The translations under genes were made by a program, and so were the position numbers. DNA of 64,000 nt. It comes from Saprospiraceae bacterium (GTDB lineage Bacteria > Bacteroidota > Bacteroidia > Chitinophagales > Saprospiraceae). The notes beneath the pieces were generated by a model. It worked only from the letters and a program-made list of their open reading frames with translations. It ran no database searches and was not told the DNA's origin. The first letter of the stretch is position 1; each line of letters starts with the position of its first letter. Location: the NCBI GenBank assembly GCA_027488135.1, contig JAIYCH010000094.1, positions 1 through 64,000 of the forward strand. The letters run 5' to 3'. Of the stretch, positions 9,484 to 17,983 are shown in pieces.

Positions 9484-9527
9484 TACGCTAAAATTTAAAT
9501 GTTAATTCCCAATTAAATTTTAGCGTA
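9484..9527. promoter_or_regulatory. Perfect 15-bp inverted repeat between gdh and the Lrp-type gene
   Basis: TACGCTAAAATTTAA (9484-9498) pairs perfectly with its complement at 9513-9527 around a 14-base loop. On the minus strand it follows the gdh stop by 16 bp and is followed by a moderately T-rich run (TTTGTAATATT), so it could be the gdh terminator. Equally, an AT-rich palindrome 56 bp before an Lrp-family start could be an operator. The sequence alone does not decide. Confidence 0.6.
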
Positions 9528-9543
9528 TAGTATAAAACGACGA

Positions 9544-10965
9544 TTATGGAAAAATACCTAAGGAATTATAATCGTTGCTTATTTTATTAATTGCGTTAAC
9601 AAAAGCGGCGGTTCTAAGATCTGGAATAGCTGGATTATTTACCATTACCTCCCTTATTTCGCGATAAGCGTTTATCATAGTTTCCTCTAAACCGGACCGA
9701 ACGAGATCAATTTCATCGGCTCCTCTGGCGATTAAAGCAAATTCTCTTTCATTCACGTTTCTACCAGTTAGCTCCTCAACTAAATGAATCACCTGGGTTA
9801 ATTGATTTTGATTAAATCTTTTCTCCATTCTACCAAAACGCATGTGAGAAAGATTTTTCAACCATTCGAAGTAGGAAACGGTAACGCCACCGGCATTTAA
9901 ATAGACATCGGGAATAATAATAGTTCCCTTGGCTAACAATTTCTCCTGCGCGGGAGCGGTAATAGGACCATTTGCAGCTTCGGCAATAATCTTAGCCTTT
10001 ATATTATCCACATTATCTGCTGTGATTACACTTTCCAAAGCGGCGGGCACTAAAATATCACAAGCTTGTTCCAATATTAATTCCCTATCCTTTTTTTCAA
10101 AAGTTTTGAATGCGGGAAAGCCAATAATAGTGCCATTTGCCTTTCTATAAGCTAATAAAGCATGAACATCGATACCATCAGGGTGATAGATTGCCCCTTC
10201 GGCCTCACCGATACCGATAATCTTAATATTACCTTCATCCTGAGAAATCATGCCAGTATAGGAACCAACATTACCCATTCCTTGAATAATCATTGTTTTA
10301 CCAGCAGCGCCGGGAGTCAACCCAATTTTTTCCATATCCTCAGCAAAAGAACAAGCTTCGCGAATGCCATAGAAAACGCCTCTACCTGTTGCCTCCGTTC
10401 TACCCCGGATACCTTGCTGATTAACAGGTTTTCCCGTCACACAACCAGCAGCATCCAGTTCATCCCCTTTGAAAGTTCTGTAGGTATCATAAATCCAAGC
10501 CATCTCTCTTGGGCCTGTGCCGTAATCTGGCGCTGGAACATCAATAGCGGGGCCAATGAGATTTCGCTTAATCAACTCGGTGGTATATCTTCTGGTAATT
10601 TTTTCAAGTTCCTCCTCTGTATATTCCCAGGGACTGATTTTAACGCCACCCTTTGCACCACCATAAGGAACATCGACAATCGCACATTTATAGGTCATTA
10701 ATGCAGCCAATGCCATCACTTCGTCCTGAGAAACATGATTACTATAACGAATACCTCCCTTAGTTGGCGTCCTATGATGACTATGTTGCACTCTATAGGC
10801 CTCAATAACCTTGACCTCTCCCTTTATTTTAACTGGGAAGTTAATTTGGAAGACGGCATTACACACTTTAATTTGTTGTAAAAGTCCTGCTGGCAAGCCC
10901 GTGTGTTCAGCTGCTCTGTCAAAATAGACATTTACGCTATCAAAAAAACTAAACTGGTTACTCAT
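9544..10965 (-). CDS. gdhA: Glu/Leu/Phe/Val dehydrogenase family protein, probably glutamate dehydrogenase
   Basis: 473 residues. It catalyses reversible oxidative deamination of glutamate to 2-oxoglutarate with NAD(P). The family signature VPYGGAKGGVKISP places the catalytic Lys at 105, and KGGIRYSNHVSQDEVMALA forms the substrate pocket. The Rossmann glycine motif GMGNVG lies at 229-234. The length and the QQGIRGRTEATGRGV block fit the shorter hexameric NAD-type enzymes. The ATG lies 8 bp inside the end of ccmD, so it is translationally coupled to the cytochrome c maturation genes, an unusual partnership. An Lrp-type gene follows. Confidence 0.94.
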   Translation of the reverse strand: MSNQFSFFDSVNVYFDRAAEHTGLPAGLLQQIKVCNAVFQINFPVKIKGEVKVIEAYRVQHSHHRTPTKGGIRYSNHVSQDEVMALAALMTYKCAIVDVPYGGAKGGVKISPWEYTEEELEKITRRYTTELIKRNLIGPAIDVPAPDYGTGPREMAWIYDTYRTFKGDELDAAGCVTGKPVNQQGIRGRTEATGRGVFYGIREACSFAEDMEKIGLTPGAAGKTMIIQGMGNVGSYTGMISQDEGNIKIIGIGEAEGAIYHPDGIDVHALLAYRKANGTIIGFPAFKTFEKKDRELILEQACDILVPAALESVITADNVDNIKAKIIAEAANGPITAPAQEKLLAKGTIIIPDVYLNAGGVTVSYFEWLKNLSHMRFGRMEKRFNQNQLTQVIHLVEELTGRNVNEREFALIARGADEIDLVRSGLEETMINAYREIREVMVNNPAIPDLRTAAFVNAINKISNDYNSLGIFP

Positions 10966-11164
10966 CTGATTTTATTTGGTTTTCAAATTTGGTAAGGCGG
11001 CGGTCAATTAAAATTAAATACAAGGTTATTCCTAAAAACAATAACAGCATAACCCCGACAACCACATAAATTTTTCCAATACTTCTCATAAAATCAGCGT
11101 TAGCTGCTGAAGCTGAAAAAATAGAAAAGAATGACATTAAAACTATTAAGAGAAATCGGCTCAT
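10958..11164 (-). CDS. ccmD: CcmD-family small membrane protein
   Basis: 68 residues. The first 20 residues look like a cleavable signal or first helix ending in ASA. A single strong membrane helix follows (about 31-52, IYVVVGVMLLLFLGITLYLIL), then a basic stretch IDRRLTKFENQ, the familiar CcmD layout. In system I cytochrome c maturation, CcmD helps release holo-CcmE from the CcmABC complex. The identification depends as much on its place directly after ccmB-ccmC as on sequence, since CcmD proteins conserve little. It overlaps gdhA by 8 bp. Confidence 0.8.
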   Translation of the reverse strand: MSRFLLIVLMSFFSIFSASAANADFMRSIGKIYVVVGVMLLLFLGITLYLILIDRRLTKFENQIKSDE

Positions 11165-11271
11165 GAAATTTACGTTAAAGGTTATATTTTAAAAAAATAT
11201 TGAGTACAAAATTGTTTCATGCTGAGGGAAAAATGAGTGATTTTTTTTAAAAAAAGAATGATATAAATCAC

Positions 11272-12327
11272 CTAATCTAAATCTTCCCTTAATTTTTGAA
11301 GTCTTAAATACCTGAATTGGAGGGAACTTAGCCAAAATCCAAACAGAGTGAAACCGATAACTGCCGGATAAAAAACCATACGCATGGTATTGTCTAAATC
11401 CTGGGAGCCAAAAGCCGGATTACCCCCCGACCCCGGATGGAGGCTGTCGGTAAGTCTGGGAATGACATACAGCAGGGGAATGAGGGTAGAAAATGCAAAA
11501 ATCCCATAAGCTGCACAAACTCTCGCTCTCTTCTCTGGATCTTCAAAAGAAGCCCTTAAAATAAAATAGGCAGCATAGATTAATAGTGCGACCACGGTCA
11601 TATTCTGTTTTATATCCCAACTCCAGTAGGCGCCCCAGGTATTTTTCGCCCAAAGAGCCCCGGTTATGAGACCAAGTAATCCATAAATTATGCCTGTTTG
11701 GGTGTAGGCTTCTGCTTTTAAATCAGATTCAGCGTCCCCTTTTCTCAGATATTTTATACTATGAATAACTGCGAATAAAAAAAGGAACATCATACCAAAC
11801 CAAAGCGGCACATGAAAATAAGTGTTCCGAATGGTTTCGCCCAGAATATTCCTGAAAGGAAAAGTAATCATTCCATTATTTGAAAAATTTGCCGGCTTAA
11901 CCCAGGGAACTTCTTCCGCAGCTATCACTTCCTCTGTCTGCGTTAAAAAAATCGCTGAGGGTAACACGGAAGTGCCGTCGGTCTCACTATCAATTAAGAG
12001 GGTTACCGCCTGAACTTCTGTATTCTCAGGTAAATTATTAGGAATGGAAAAAGTCAAATTCATCCTCCTTTCATCCAAAGCAACCATTTCCGTAGCAGCA
12101 ATAGCCTTCCCGTTGTCCCATTTTAACCAGGCTCGAAGGGAATTGCCCGCTTCTTTGAAATGCGTATTGTAACCTGTTACTTGAATTTTTAAAGTTTCCC
12201 CCGCATTTCCGTAAGAAGGTTCAACAGATTCAATACCTGGTTTTAAGGGAATTAATAAACCGGCTATGATAACATAAACGATTAAAATAACCCCTGAAAA
12301 TTTCCAAATTTTGCCCTTTTCAATCAT
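11272..12327 (-). CDS. ccmC: CcmC/CcsA-type heme-handling protein with an extra periplasmic Ig-like domain
   Basis: 351 residues from the ATG at 12327; the longer reading adds 18 residues inside ccmB. CcmC presents heme to the chaperone CcmE at the outer face of the inner membrane. The tryptophan-rich heme motif is intact (WGAYWSWD, residues 231-238), as are the flanking histidines (FHVPLWFGM, His172; TDSLHPG). Normal CcmC is about 200-250 residues. Here a block of roughly 120 residues (about 31-150) sits between membrane helix 1 and the first conserved His, on the predicted periplasmic side. It begins IESVEPSYGNAGETLKIQV, like an IPT/TIG immunoglobulin-like fold. It starts 10 bp after the ccmB stop. 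Confidence 0.9.
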   Translation of the reverse strand: MIEKGKIWKFSGVILIVYVIIAGLLIPLKPGIESVEPSYGNAGETLKIQVTGYNTHFKEAGNSLRAWLKWDNGKAIAATEMVALDERRMNLTFSIPNNLPENTEVQAVTLLIDSETDGTSVLPSAIFLTQTEEVIAAEEVPWVKPANFSNNGMITFPFRNILGETIRNTYFHVPLWFGMMFLFLFAVIHSIKYLRKGDAESDLKAEAYTQTGIIYGLLGLITGALWAKNTWGAYWSWDIKQNMTVVALLIYAAYFILRASFEDPEKRARVCAAYGIFAFSTLIPLLYVIPRLTDSLHPGSGGNPAFGSQDLDNTMRMVFYPAVIGFTLFGFWLSSLQFRYLRLQKLREDLD

Positions 12328-12337
12328 ATTAATTAAT

Positions 12338-12997
12338 TTAATCTCTCCAGATAAATGGAAATAACAACAATGCAACCCCACATAATAACAAATCTATGGC
12401 TACTAATATCGCAAGGTCACCGCTAACTGCTGTGTCTTGTATGAGCCTTAACGCGTGCGCCGATATTTTTACTAACATCAATATAATTGGAATTATTAAA
12501 GGGAAACTTAAAACAGCGAGCAGCGTGGAACTTTGATTACTCGCCGCTACCAATGAGGCTAAAAAGGTGAAAGTAACCGAAAAACCGAAACTTCCTAAAA
12601 ACAAAATGAGTAGAAATAAACCCATATCTTTTACAGGATTATCACCGAAAAAAATAAATAAACCCCATATTAATAAACTTAATACTAATAGTAACAAGGT
12701 ATTATAAACTATCTTTGCAATGAGAACATGAGATGGGTTCAATAAACTGTAATAATAAAGCACCCTGTTTCCTTTTTCCTGAACAAAACTTTTGACCATG
12801 GCATTGACGGCAACAAACAATAGAATAATCCAAAAAAGGGTATTCCATACATTGGGTTGTATCTTGACAAAAGTTTCATAAACAACAAATAAAGTGGAAA
12901 TTACATACAAAAATATACCGCTGATAGCAGAACGAGTTCTGAATTCTAACAAAAACTCTTTTCGCAACAACAATAAAATGAAATGTAAATCCTTCAT
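12338..12997 (-). CDS. ccmB: CcmB, heme exporter membrane subunit
   Basis: 219 residues from the ATG at 12997 (an upstream TTG adds two). CcmB is the permease of the CcmAB transporter that works with CcmC to load heme on CcmE. The cytoplasmic N-terminus LLLLRKEFLLEFRTRSAISG is the usual family opening. Six membrane helices follow, with FVQEKGNRVLYYYSLLNP matching the conserved EKErGtL.L block. ccmA, the ATPase subunit normally upstream, is not here. The coding start overlaps the divergent amidase start by 20 bp. Confidence 0.93.
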   Translation of the reverse strand: MKDLHFILLLLRKEFLLEFRTRSAISGIFLYVISTLFVVYETFVKIQPNVWNTLFWIILLFVAVNAMVKSFVQEKGNRVLYYYSLLNPSHVLIAKIVYNTLLLLVLSLLIWGLFIFFGDNPVKDMGLFLLILFLGSFGFSVTFTFLASLVAASNQSSTLLAVLSFPLIIPIILMLVKISAHALRLIQDTAVSGDLAILVAIDLLLCGVALLLFPFIWRD

Positions 12998-14186
12998 ATT
13001 CAATTTCTTAAAAAAGAAAACTCCTCCTATATTTATTCACGAACACAAATATAAACTACTATCATCAATCTTTGCCATAGTTCTGCTGCTATCTTCTGCA
13101 AATATCAAGGAAGAATGGTTAATGGTGAAGGCAAAACAAGGAGATGGGATAAAAAAATTATTAGTCCGATACCATTTAGATACCCACTCATGTAATGAAG
13201 AAAAATTTCTTTCCTTGAATAATTTATCGCCCGAGGCAAATCTAATCCTTGACAAAGCTTACCTTTTGCCTATTAAACAGGTTGGCTTTGACGGTAAATC
13301 CATCCGGTCAAGTTTAGGCATCACGGCGTTTGAAAAAGCAAAAGAAATTGAAAAATACAATGAACAACTTGTTTTAGACGGTATTAAATCAAAGCCATTT
13401 CAAGAAGATAAAATGCTATGGATTCCACACCATTTTTCACCCTGTGATTTGCCAGTTACCTCTAACGAAAAAGGGTATCCGATTTTTGGAAAATATGAAT
13501 CAACGCCGATCCTTTCTGATGTTTTAAAAGGTAAAATATTTTATATTATCAGTGGCCACGGCGGTCCTGACCCAGGTGCTCAGGTGGTAAAAAATGGTCA
13601 TACGCTTTGTGAGGACGAATATGCTTATGATGTTGGCTTGCGACTCTGTAGAAAACTTATTCAGGAAGGAGCCATGTCCTACATGATTACCCGGGATGGA
13701 AATGATGGTATCAGAGATGACGAAATATTACTTTGCGATAGAGATGAAACGGTCTGGGGTGGTGAAAAAATCCCTCTGAGTCAACTAAAAAAATTGGAAC
13801 AGCGGATCGATGTAGTAAAATCATTATACGAAAAAAATAAAAAAATAGCACCCAACGGTCAGTATCTTTTAGAAATTCATGTTGATTCAAGGCATACAGA
13901 ACAACAAGTTGACCTTTTTCTCTACCATCAGGCGAACAGTCAAATTTCACATCAAATGGCCAATAATATTCATAAAACCTTCAGCGAAAAATACAAGGAG
14001 AACCGCTCAACGGGTGTTTATAAAGGTACCTTGTCAAGCCGTGAATTATACTCTCTTGAAAATGCGCCCATGCCAGCTATTTATATTGAACTTGGCAATT
14101 TGAGGAATACCTTCGATCAGCAGCGGTTTATTTTACCTTCCAACAGACAGGCTTTGGCCAACTGGCTTTTCGAGGGTGTAAAATAA
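12978..14186 (+). CDS. N-acetylmuramoyl-L-alanine amidase with LysM-like N-terminus
   Basis: 402 residues from the ATG at 12978; the GTG at 12894 would lie deep in ccmB and gives no sensible N-terminus. A short basic head is followed by a membrane or signal helix (KLLSSIFAIVLLLSSA, about 26-41). A LysM-like module comes next (VKAKQGDGIKKLLVRYHL ... AYLLPI, about 50-105), then an amidase_3 zinc domain (about 184-400). Zinc ligands are His194 (SGHGGPDPGA), the EDE at 212-214 and His301 (EIHVDS), and the catalytic Glu is in IYIELGNLRN. It cuts the lactoyl-peptide bond in peptidoglycan for cell separation or recycling. It converges with the giant helicase-like gene (9 bp between stops). Confidence 0.9.
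   Translation: MKCKSFIFNFLKKKTPPIFIHEHKYKLLSSIFAIVLLLSSANIKEEWLMVKAKQGDGIKKLLVRYHLDTHSCNEEKFLSLNNLSPEANLILDKAYLLPIKQVGFDGKSIRSSLGITAFEKAKEIEKYNEQLVLDGIKSKPFQEDKMLWIPHHFSPCDLPVTSNEKGYPIFGKYESTPILSDVLKGKIFYIISGHGGPDPGAQVVKNGHTLCEDEYAYDVGLRLCRKLIQEGAMSYMITRDGNDGIRDDEILLCDRDETVWGGEKIPLSQLKKLEQRIDVVKSLYEKNKKIAPNGQYLLEIHVDSRHTEQQVDLFLYHQANSQISHQMANNIHKTFSEKYKENRSTGVYKGTLSSRELYSLENAPMPAIYIELGNLRNTFDQQRFILPSNRQALANWLFEGVK
13046..13053 (-). promoter_or_regulatory. Candidate -7 element TATATTTG for the ccmB operon
   Basis: On the minus strand the sequence reads TATATTTG, a full match to TAnnTTTG, about 50 bp upstream of the ccmB ATG and inside the amidase coding region. No well-spaced TTG box is seen. 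It is plausible because ccmB has no upstream intergenic space. Confidence 0.35.
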
Positions 14187-14195
14187 CCTAATCCG

Positions 14196-17100
14196 TTAGT
14201 ACAGATCGTTGATATTTGAAATTAACCTTTTGATTTCTAAGCTATTATTTTTCCACCAATTTACGGTCCAGATAGGTAATAATTCAATATTGTACTTTTT
14301 TAATTTATTCGTTTGTCTTACCTCCCAAATAAAGTCAGTATGGGTTTCACTGGCATGAAATCCATCTAACAGAAAAAATATATAATTGGACTGGGCCATT
14401 TTTCTCTTTATAAAAAACGGAAAAAAGTCCTGATTGAAAAAGATATTTTTTTGAATATCATGGGTTGGAAGTTTATCCTCGAGCTTCAACGACAAAACAG
14501 ACCAAAATGAAGGATAATGAGCTTTAAACGATTCTTCCCCTTCAGGTTTAAATTTTTGAAACTCATAATCCAAAGAATAGATATCTCTATTACTTATGGC
14601 TTCTAATAATTTCAAATAAGGGATGAATAAATCATCTTTATTTTCTATTTCCACCATTTGTGTTCTATTAAAAGAAGAAATAATCGTCAAATTATCCAGA
14701 GGTAACTGCGCCATTAATTCCACATAAAAAGGGGAAAAACAACGCTCATTTAAGTACTCATTTACATCATGGTAGGTGGTTAAAAGGTACACAGAATGAA
14801 AATGTTTAGATTGAATATCAGCGGGCGTTAAAATTTCCAGACCGTAATTTACCAGATGGGTAAAATGATTATTAAGCGTTGATTCCTGATGTTGAATCTT
14901 AAAAATCAGTGTTGATATAAAATTCCTTTGAGTTTCTGTCATACAAACAACCCCTATGGTTGGTATATTTTCAGGCGTTGAATAGCGAATTTTTGACAGC
15001 TCGCCGATGAGAAAAGTGGCTTCTTCCTCATTTATGCCATTTGGCTGAAGGACACCATTTATTCTATTAAAATGAACAGATGCATCCTTAATTGCATGAA
15101 TAGTAGGGTGACCTCCCTGCCACTGTTGCCATGGATTTCCCGGATAAAAGCAATGATTTTTGTATAAGCGAGAAACTGGATATCCTTGTTTTAGCTCATT
15201 ATCAATATATTCATTAGAAAATGAAGGGTTATAAAAATAAGTTACCCGAGGGGCCAGAGATTGGAATTTGGATAAAACTCCAGGAGATGAATACTGTGCA
15301 TCGCCCCAAAAAATATGGTCAAAATGAAGAGATGGGTTATTTTCAAAAAGCTCATTTAGCTGATTAACTGTCATACATACCACTGGAAAACAGTCTGTAA
15401 GCAAAGGCTTAATGTCCTCAATGAATAATAAATAATCTACTTCATTCCATGATTCTTTTTCAAACCATCTTATCATTTTTTGTAAGGTATGTTTTTCCTC
15501 TTTTCTTAACTGTTTAATACGTTCTTTCCTTTTTTGAAACCACACAGATTGTATCTGCCGGGGTAACATGCTGCGGAACAGCTCCCAATCGGCTTCAAAA
15601 GTCTCCAGTGGCAGGGACGAATCAGGAAGTTGATGATGGTAGTGTCGTAACAAGACCTGGTGCAAGTACCAATTTTTGAAGGTCATTAACCAGTCATCAG
15701 GATGAATGGTCGAAAAGGATTGTATAATTGTTTTTGCTCCTTTAGAAAGATTTTTCCAACTTGACTGCCATTGATAAAAGACGGGAAAGTCATGGAAATT
15801 TGCAAGAATATGATCCAACTTATTAACCAGAGATTCCAGCCATTTTTGACGTGCCACTAAGGTGAGTGAATGTTGCTCTAATTTTTCGAGGAAGAATGAT
15901 TTAGCATTAAAACGATGAATGGCTTCGTCCATTATGGTTTCAAGTTCGACAAATAAATCTTTCGTATTTCCAAAAGAATTTACATTGGCACTGGAGGCAC
16001 GAAGGACTTCCTCATTCACATAATCCGGAAGCCTGGACTGCCATTCTGCGGCACTTTCCTTTAATGCTTCTATGTAAACCATCCAATCTCCTAAATGTGA
16101 AATACCAAAATTCTGAGGTATTTCAGGAAAAACCCAGATTTTCTGGTTTTGAATTTTATTACTTAACTGCTGAAATAAAATATTTAGCTCTTCCCGCGCC
16201 TCTATCATTTTTTTTCCTCGCCCGGCTACCTTACTATATAAAAGGAGAGAAAAACTTTTCGTTTGGATAAAGTCATTTCCGTATAAATCAAAGTATCCAT
16301 AAAATTTATTCTTTAACTCCTCTATAAGTTCAATAATCAATTGAATTTCATTATATAAGCTAATATTTAACGCGTCTGAATATTGTGCCAGACCATTTGA
16401 GTATTCTACAAGAATAAATCGAAAATTATTCCTTTCTTCATTAAGAAGTAAATTAAACTGATCTGCTCCTTCGTCAAAATCAGAGAGATCTATAAGGCTG
16501 GTATTTAAAATATTTAAAGGATGTTGGAGCGTATTAATCGCTTCAAATCTTTTTTGTAAGGGTTCAATTTCCGACAATAATGAATAAAATTCCGAGCGTG
16601 TAAAATTAAAATTTTCTGTAGGGATTCTAATATTAACTAATTTAATTTCATCCCTACTAACGCTTTGTAAAAAAAGGGTAACAACCTCTGTCCAATCAAG
16701 TTGATCAAATATTTTTTTTCTGGACGCACCATACGCCATAGACAACTTTGAAAAAAGCCTTTGGCAGGAAGCCAAAATTTCTTTAAAGTTATCTCCGGCA
16801 AAAACGGGGGAATTTTTTTCCTGTTGAATAATGAAAGTTAATCTTTTAATGAGTTGTTTTAACTTTTCTCCCTCATAATGAGCTAAAACCAGATTTTCCA
16901 AATTATTTGAAGAAAAAAAATGGTCCAATGAATCAAAAAATCCATTATTTTCGGAAATAATAAGACAGGATCTACCATTCGATAAGGCGTTAGAAACCAA
17001 ATTAAAAAGTAAAAATTTCTTTCCAGTCCCTGCTGATCCTTCAATAATATGATGCGTATTTTCCTGGGTCTTATGATAAGCTGTAGCCTGTTCCGGTATT

Positions 17101-17780
17101 AAGACTTGCAAACCAAAAGAATGTCCAGGTAAGGTAACCTTCTGATTTTTTGCAAAATAAAGTGGCGCGCCTTGTTGTCCTTGTAATTCAAAAAGTGATT
17201 TAAAAACAAGTAATTGAACCGAATTTAAAATTTTGTATTCATTTTTCTTAATAGATACATTTTCTGCGCCTGACAAAGGAACAATAACATCATTGCTATT
17301 AAATATAGGATCAACTGCTTGATTTATAGCTCTAAAACCATCAAGATCTATGCCCTTATAAGCTAAAAATGGGGCAATCACTGCTTGTAATTTATCGAAG
17401 CAAGAAAGGGATAAAATCATTGGATTTAACGTGGGCAATAAAGACACATTCCGGTAAAACATCCATTTTACCCCCACCTTGTCAACTGGAGTTAATGAAA
17501 TATCCCAAATAAAAAAAGGTATGGCTGTAACCTCATTTCCCTCCATTGAAATCAATAAAGGGTATCCGACTTTAAGGGAAGGCGTTCCAAATCTTGAGTA
17601 AAATAATTTTTGCTTATGAAAAATTTCCCAGGTCAGCGCGGGAGAGAGCGTATTAAAAACCAGATTGGACGGCGCAATTAAATGTCCGGAGTCAGCAACC
17701 CACCTCAAAAAATCTATATCTTTCGAAAGTGCTAAAATATCTAAAGCTTTTTCATTTGTTTTTAACCTTTCATTTCCCAT
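14196..17780 (-). CDS. Giant degenerate superfamily-1 helicase-like protein (DUF4011-like head, C-terminal MTES_1575-like nuclease fold)
   Basis: 1194 residues from the ATG at 17780 (a TTG at 17789 adds three). The order of blocks parallels the DUF4011/Upf1-like helicase family. It has a head with TPSLKVGYPLLI and LLPTLNPMI; a P-loop region EGSAGTGKKFLLFNLVSNAL (GSAGTGKK at about 248-255); and ISENNGFFDSLDHFF in the place of the VSEK..AL block. After a long helical insert comes FDHIFWGDAQYSSP (about residue 826), where active relatives have FDlvIiDEASQ. Then come NEEEATFLIGEL and IGVVCMTETQ, and a tail FLLDGFHASETHTDF plus IWTVNWWKN, like the nuclease-fold end of these proteins. The Walker A Ser/Thr is Lys and the DEAD-like acid pair is GD, so ATPase function is doubtful. 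Recognition is by pattern, not search. Confidence 0.7.
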   Translation of the reverse strand: MGNERLKTNEKALDILALSKDIDFLRWVADSGHLIAPSNLVFNTLSPALTWEIFHKQKLFYSRFGTPSLKVGYPLLISMEGNEVTAIPFFIWDISLTPVDKVGVKWMFYRNVSLLPTLNPMILSLSCFDKLQAVIAPFLAYKGIDLDGFRAINQAVDPIFNSNDVIVPLSGAENVSIKKNEYKILNSVQLLVFKSLFELQGQQGAPLYFAKNQKVTLPGHSFGLQVLIPEQATAYHKTQENTHHIIEGSAGTGKKFLLFNLVSNALSNGRSCLIISENNGFFDSLDHFFSSNNLENLVLAHYEGEKLKQLIKRLTFIIQQEKNSPVFAGDNFKEILASCQRLFSKLSMAYGASRKKIFDQLDWTEVVTLFLQSVSRDEIKLVNIRIPTENFNFTRSEFYSLLSEIEPLQKRFEAINTLQHPLNILNTSLIDLSDFDEGADQFNLLLNEERNNFRFILVEYSNGLAQYSDALNISLYNEIQLIIELIEELKNKFYGYFDLYGNDFIQTKSFSLLLYSKVAGRGKKMIEAREELNILFQQLSNKIQNQKIWVFPEIPQNFGISHLGDWMVYIEALKESAAEWQSRLPDYVNEEVLRASSANVNSFGNTKDLFVELETIMDEAIHRFNAKSFFLEKLEQHSLTLVARQKWLESLVNKLDHILANFHDFPVFYQWQSSWKNLSKGAKTIIQSFSTIHPDDWLMTFKNWYLHQVLLRHYHHQLPDSSLPLETFEADWELFRSMLPRQIQSVWFQKRKERIKQLRKEEKHTLQKMIRWFEKESWNEVDYLLFIEDIKPLLTDCFPVVCMTVNQLNELFENNPSLHFDHIFWGDAQYSSPGVLSKFQSLAPRVTYFYNPSFSNEYIDNELKQGYPVSRLYKNHCFYPGNPWQQWQGGHPTIHAIKDASVHFNRINGVLQPNGINEEEATFLIGELSKIRYSTPENIPTIGVVCMTETQRNFISTLIFKIQHQESTLNNHFTHLVNYGLEILTPADIQSKHFHSVYLLTTYHDVNEYLNERCFSPFYVELMAQLPLDNLTIISSFNRTQMVEIENKDDLFIPYLKLLEAISNRDIYSLDYEFQKFKPEGEESFKAHYPSFWSVLSLKLEDKLPTHDIQKNIFFNQDFFPFFIKRKMAQSNYIFFLLDGFHASETHTDFIWEVRQTNKLKKYNIELLPIWTVNWWKNNSLEIKRLISNINDLY

Positions 17781-17983
17781 ACTACCCAAACCTGAAACGA
17801 ACTATTTGATATAATTGCACGTTTACGTTAAAAATGAACTACTTATTCTAGAGATAAAACATTAATTTACTTACAAATATAATAAAATATTGATATAGAA
17901 AAGCTTAAAAAAATGGTTGAATGAACCTTTTTAAATCATAATTATTATACAAACTGAATTAAACTATTTTAATAAATGGTTGA

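Noticed and set aside
10162-10701. 179-codon plus-strand frame inside glutamate dehydrogenase
   Set aside because: Antisense shadow of a conserved enzyme; no recognisable motif.
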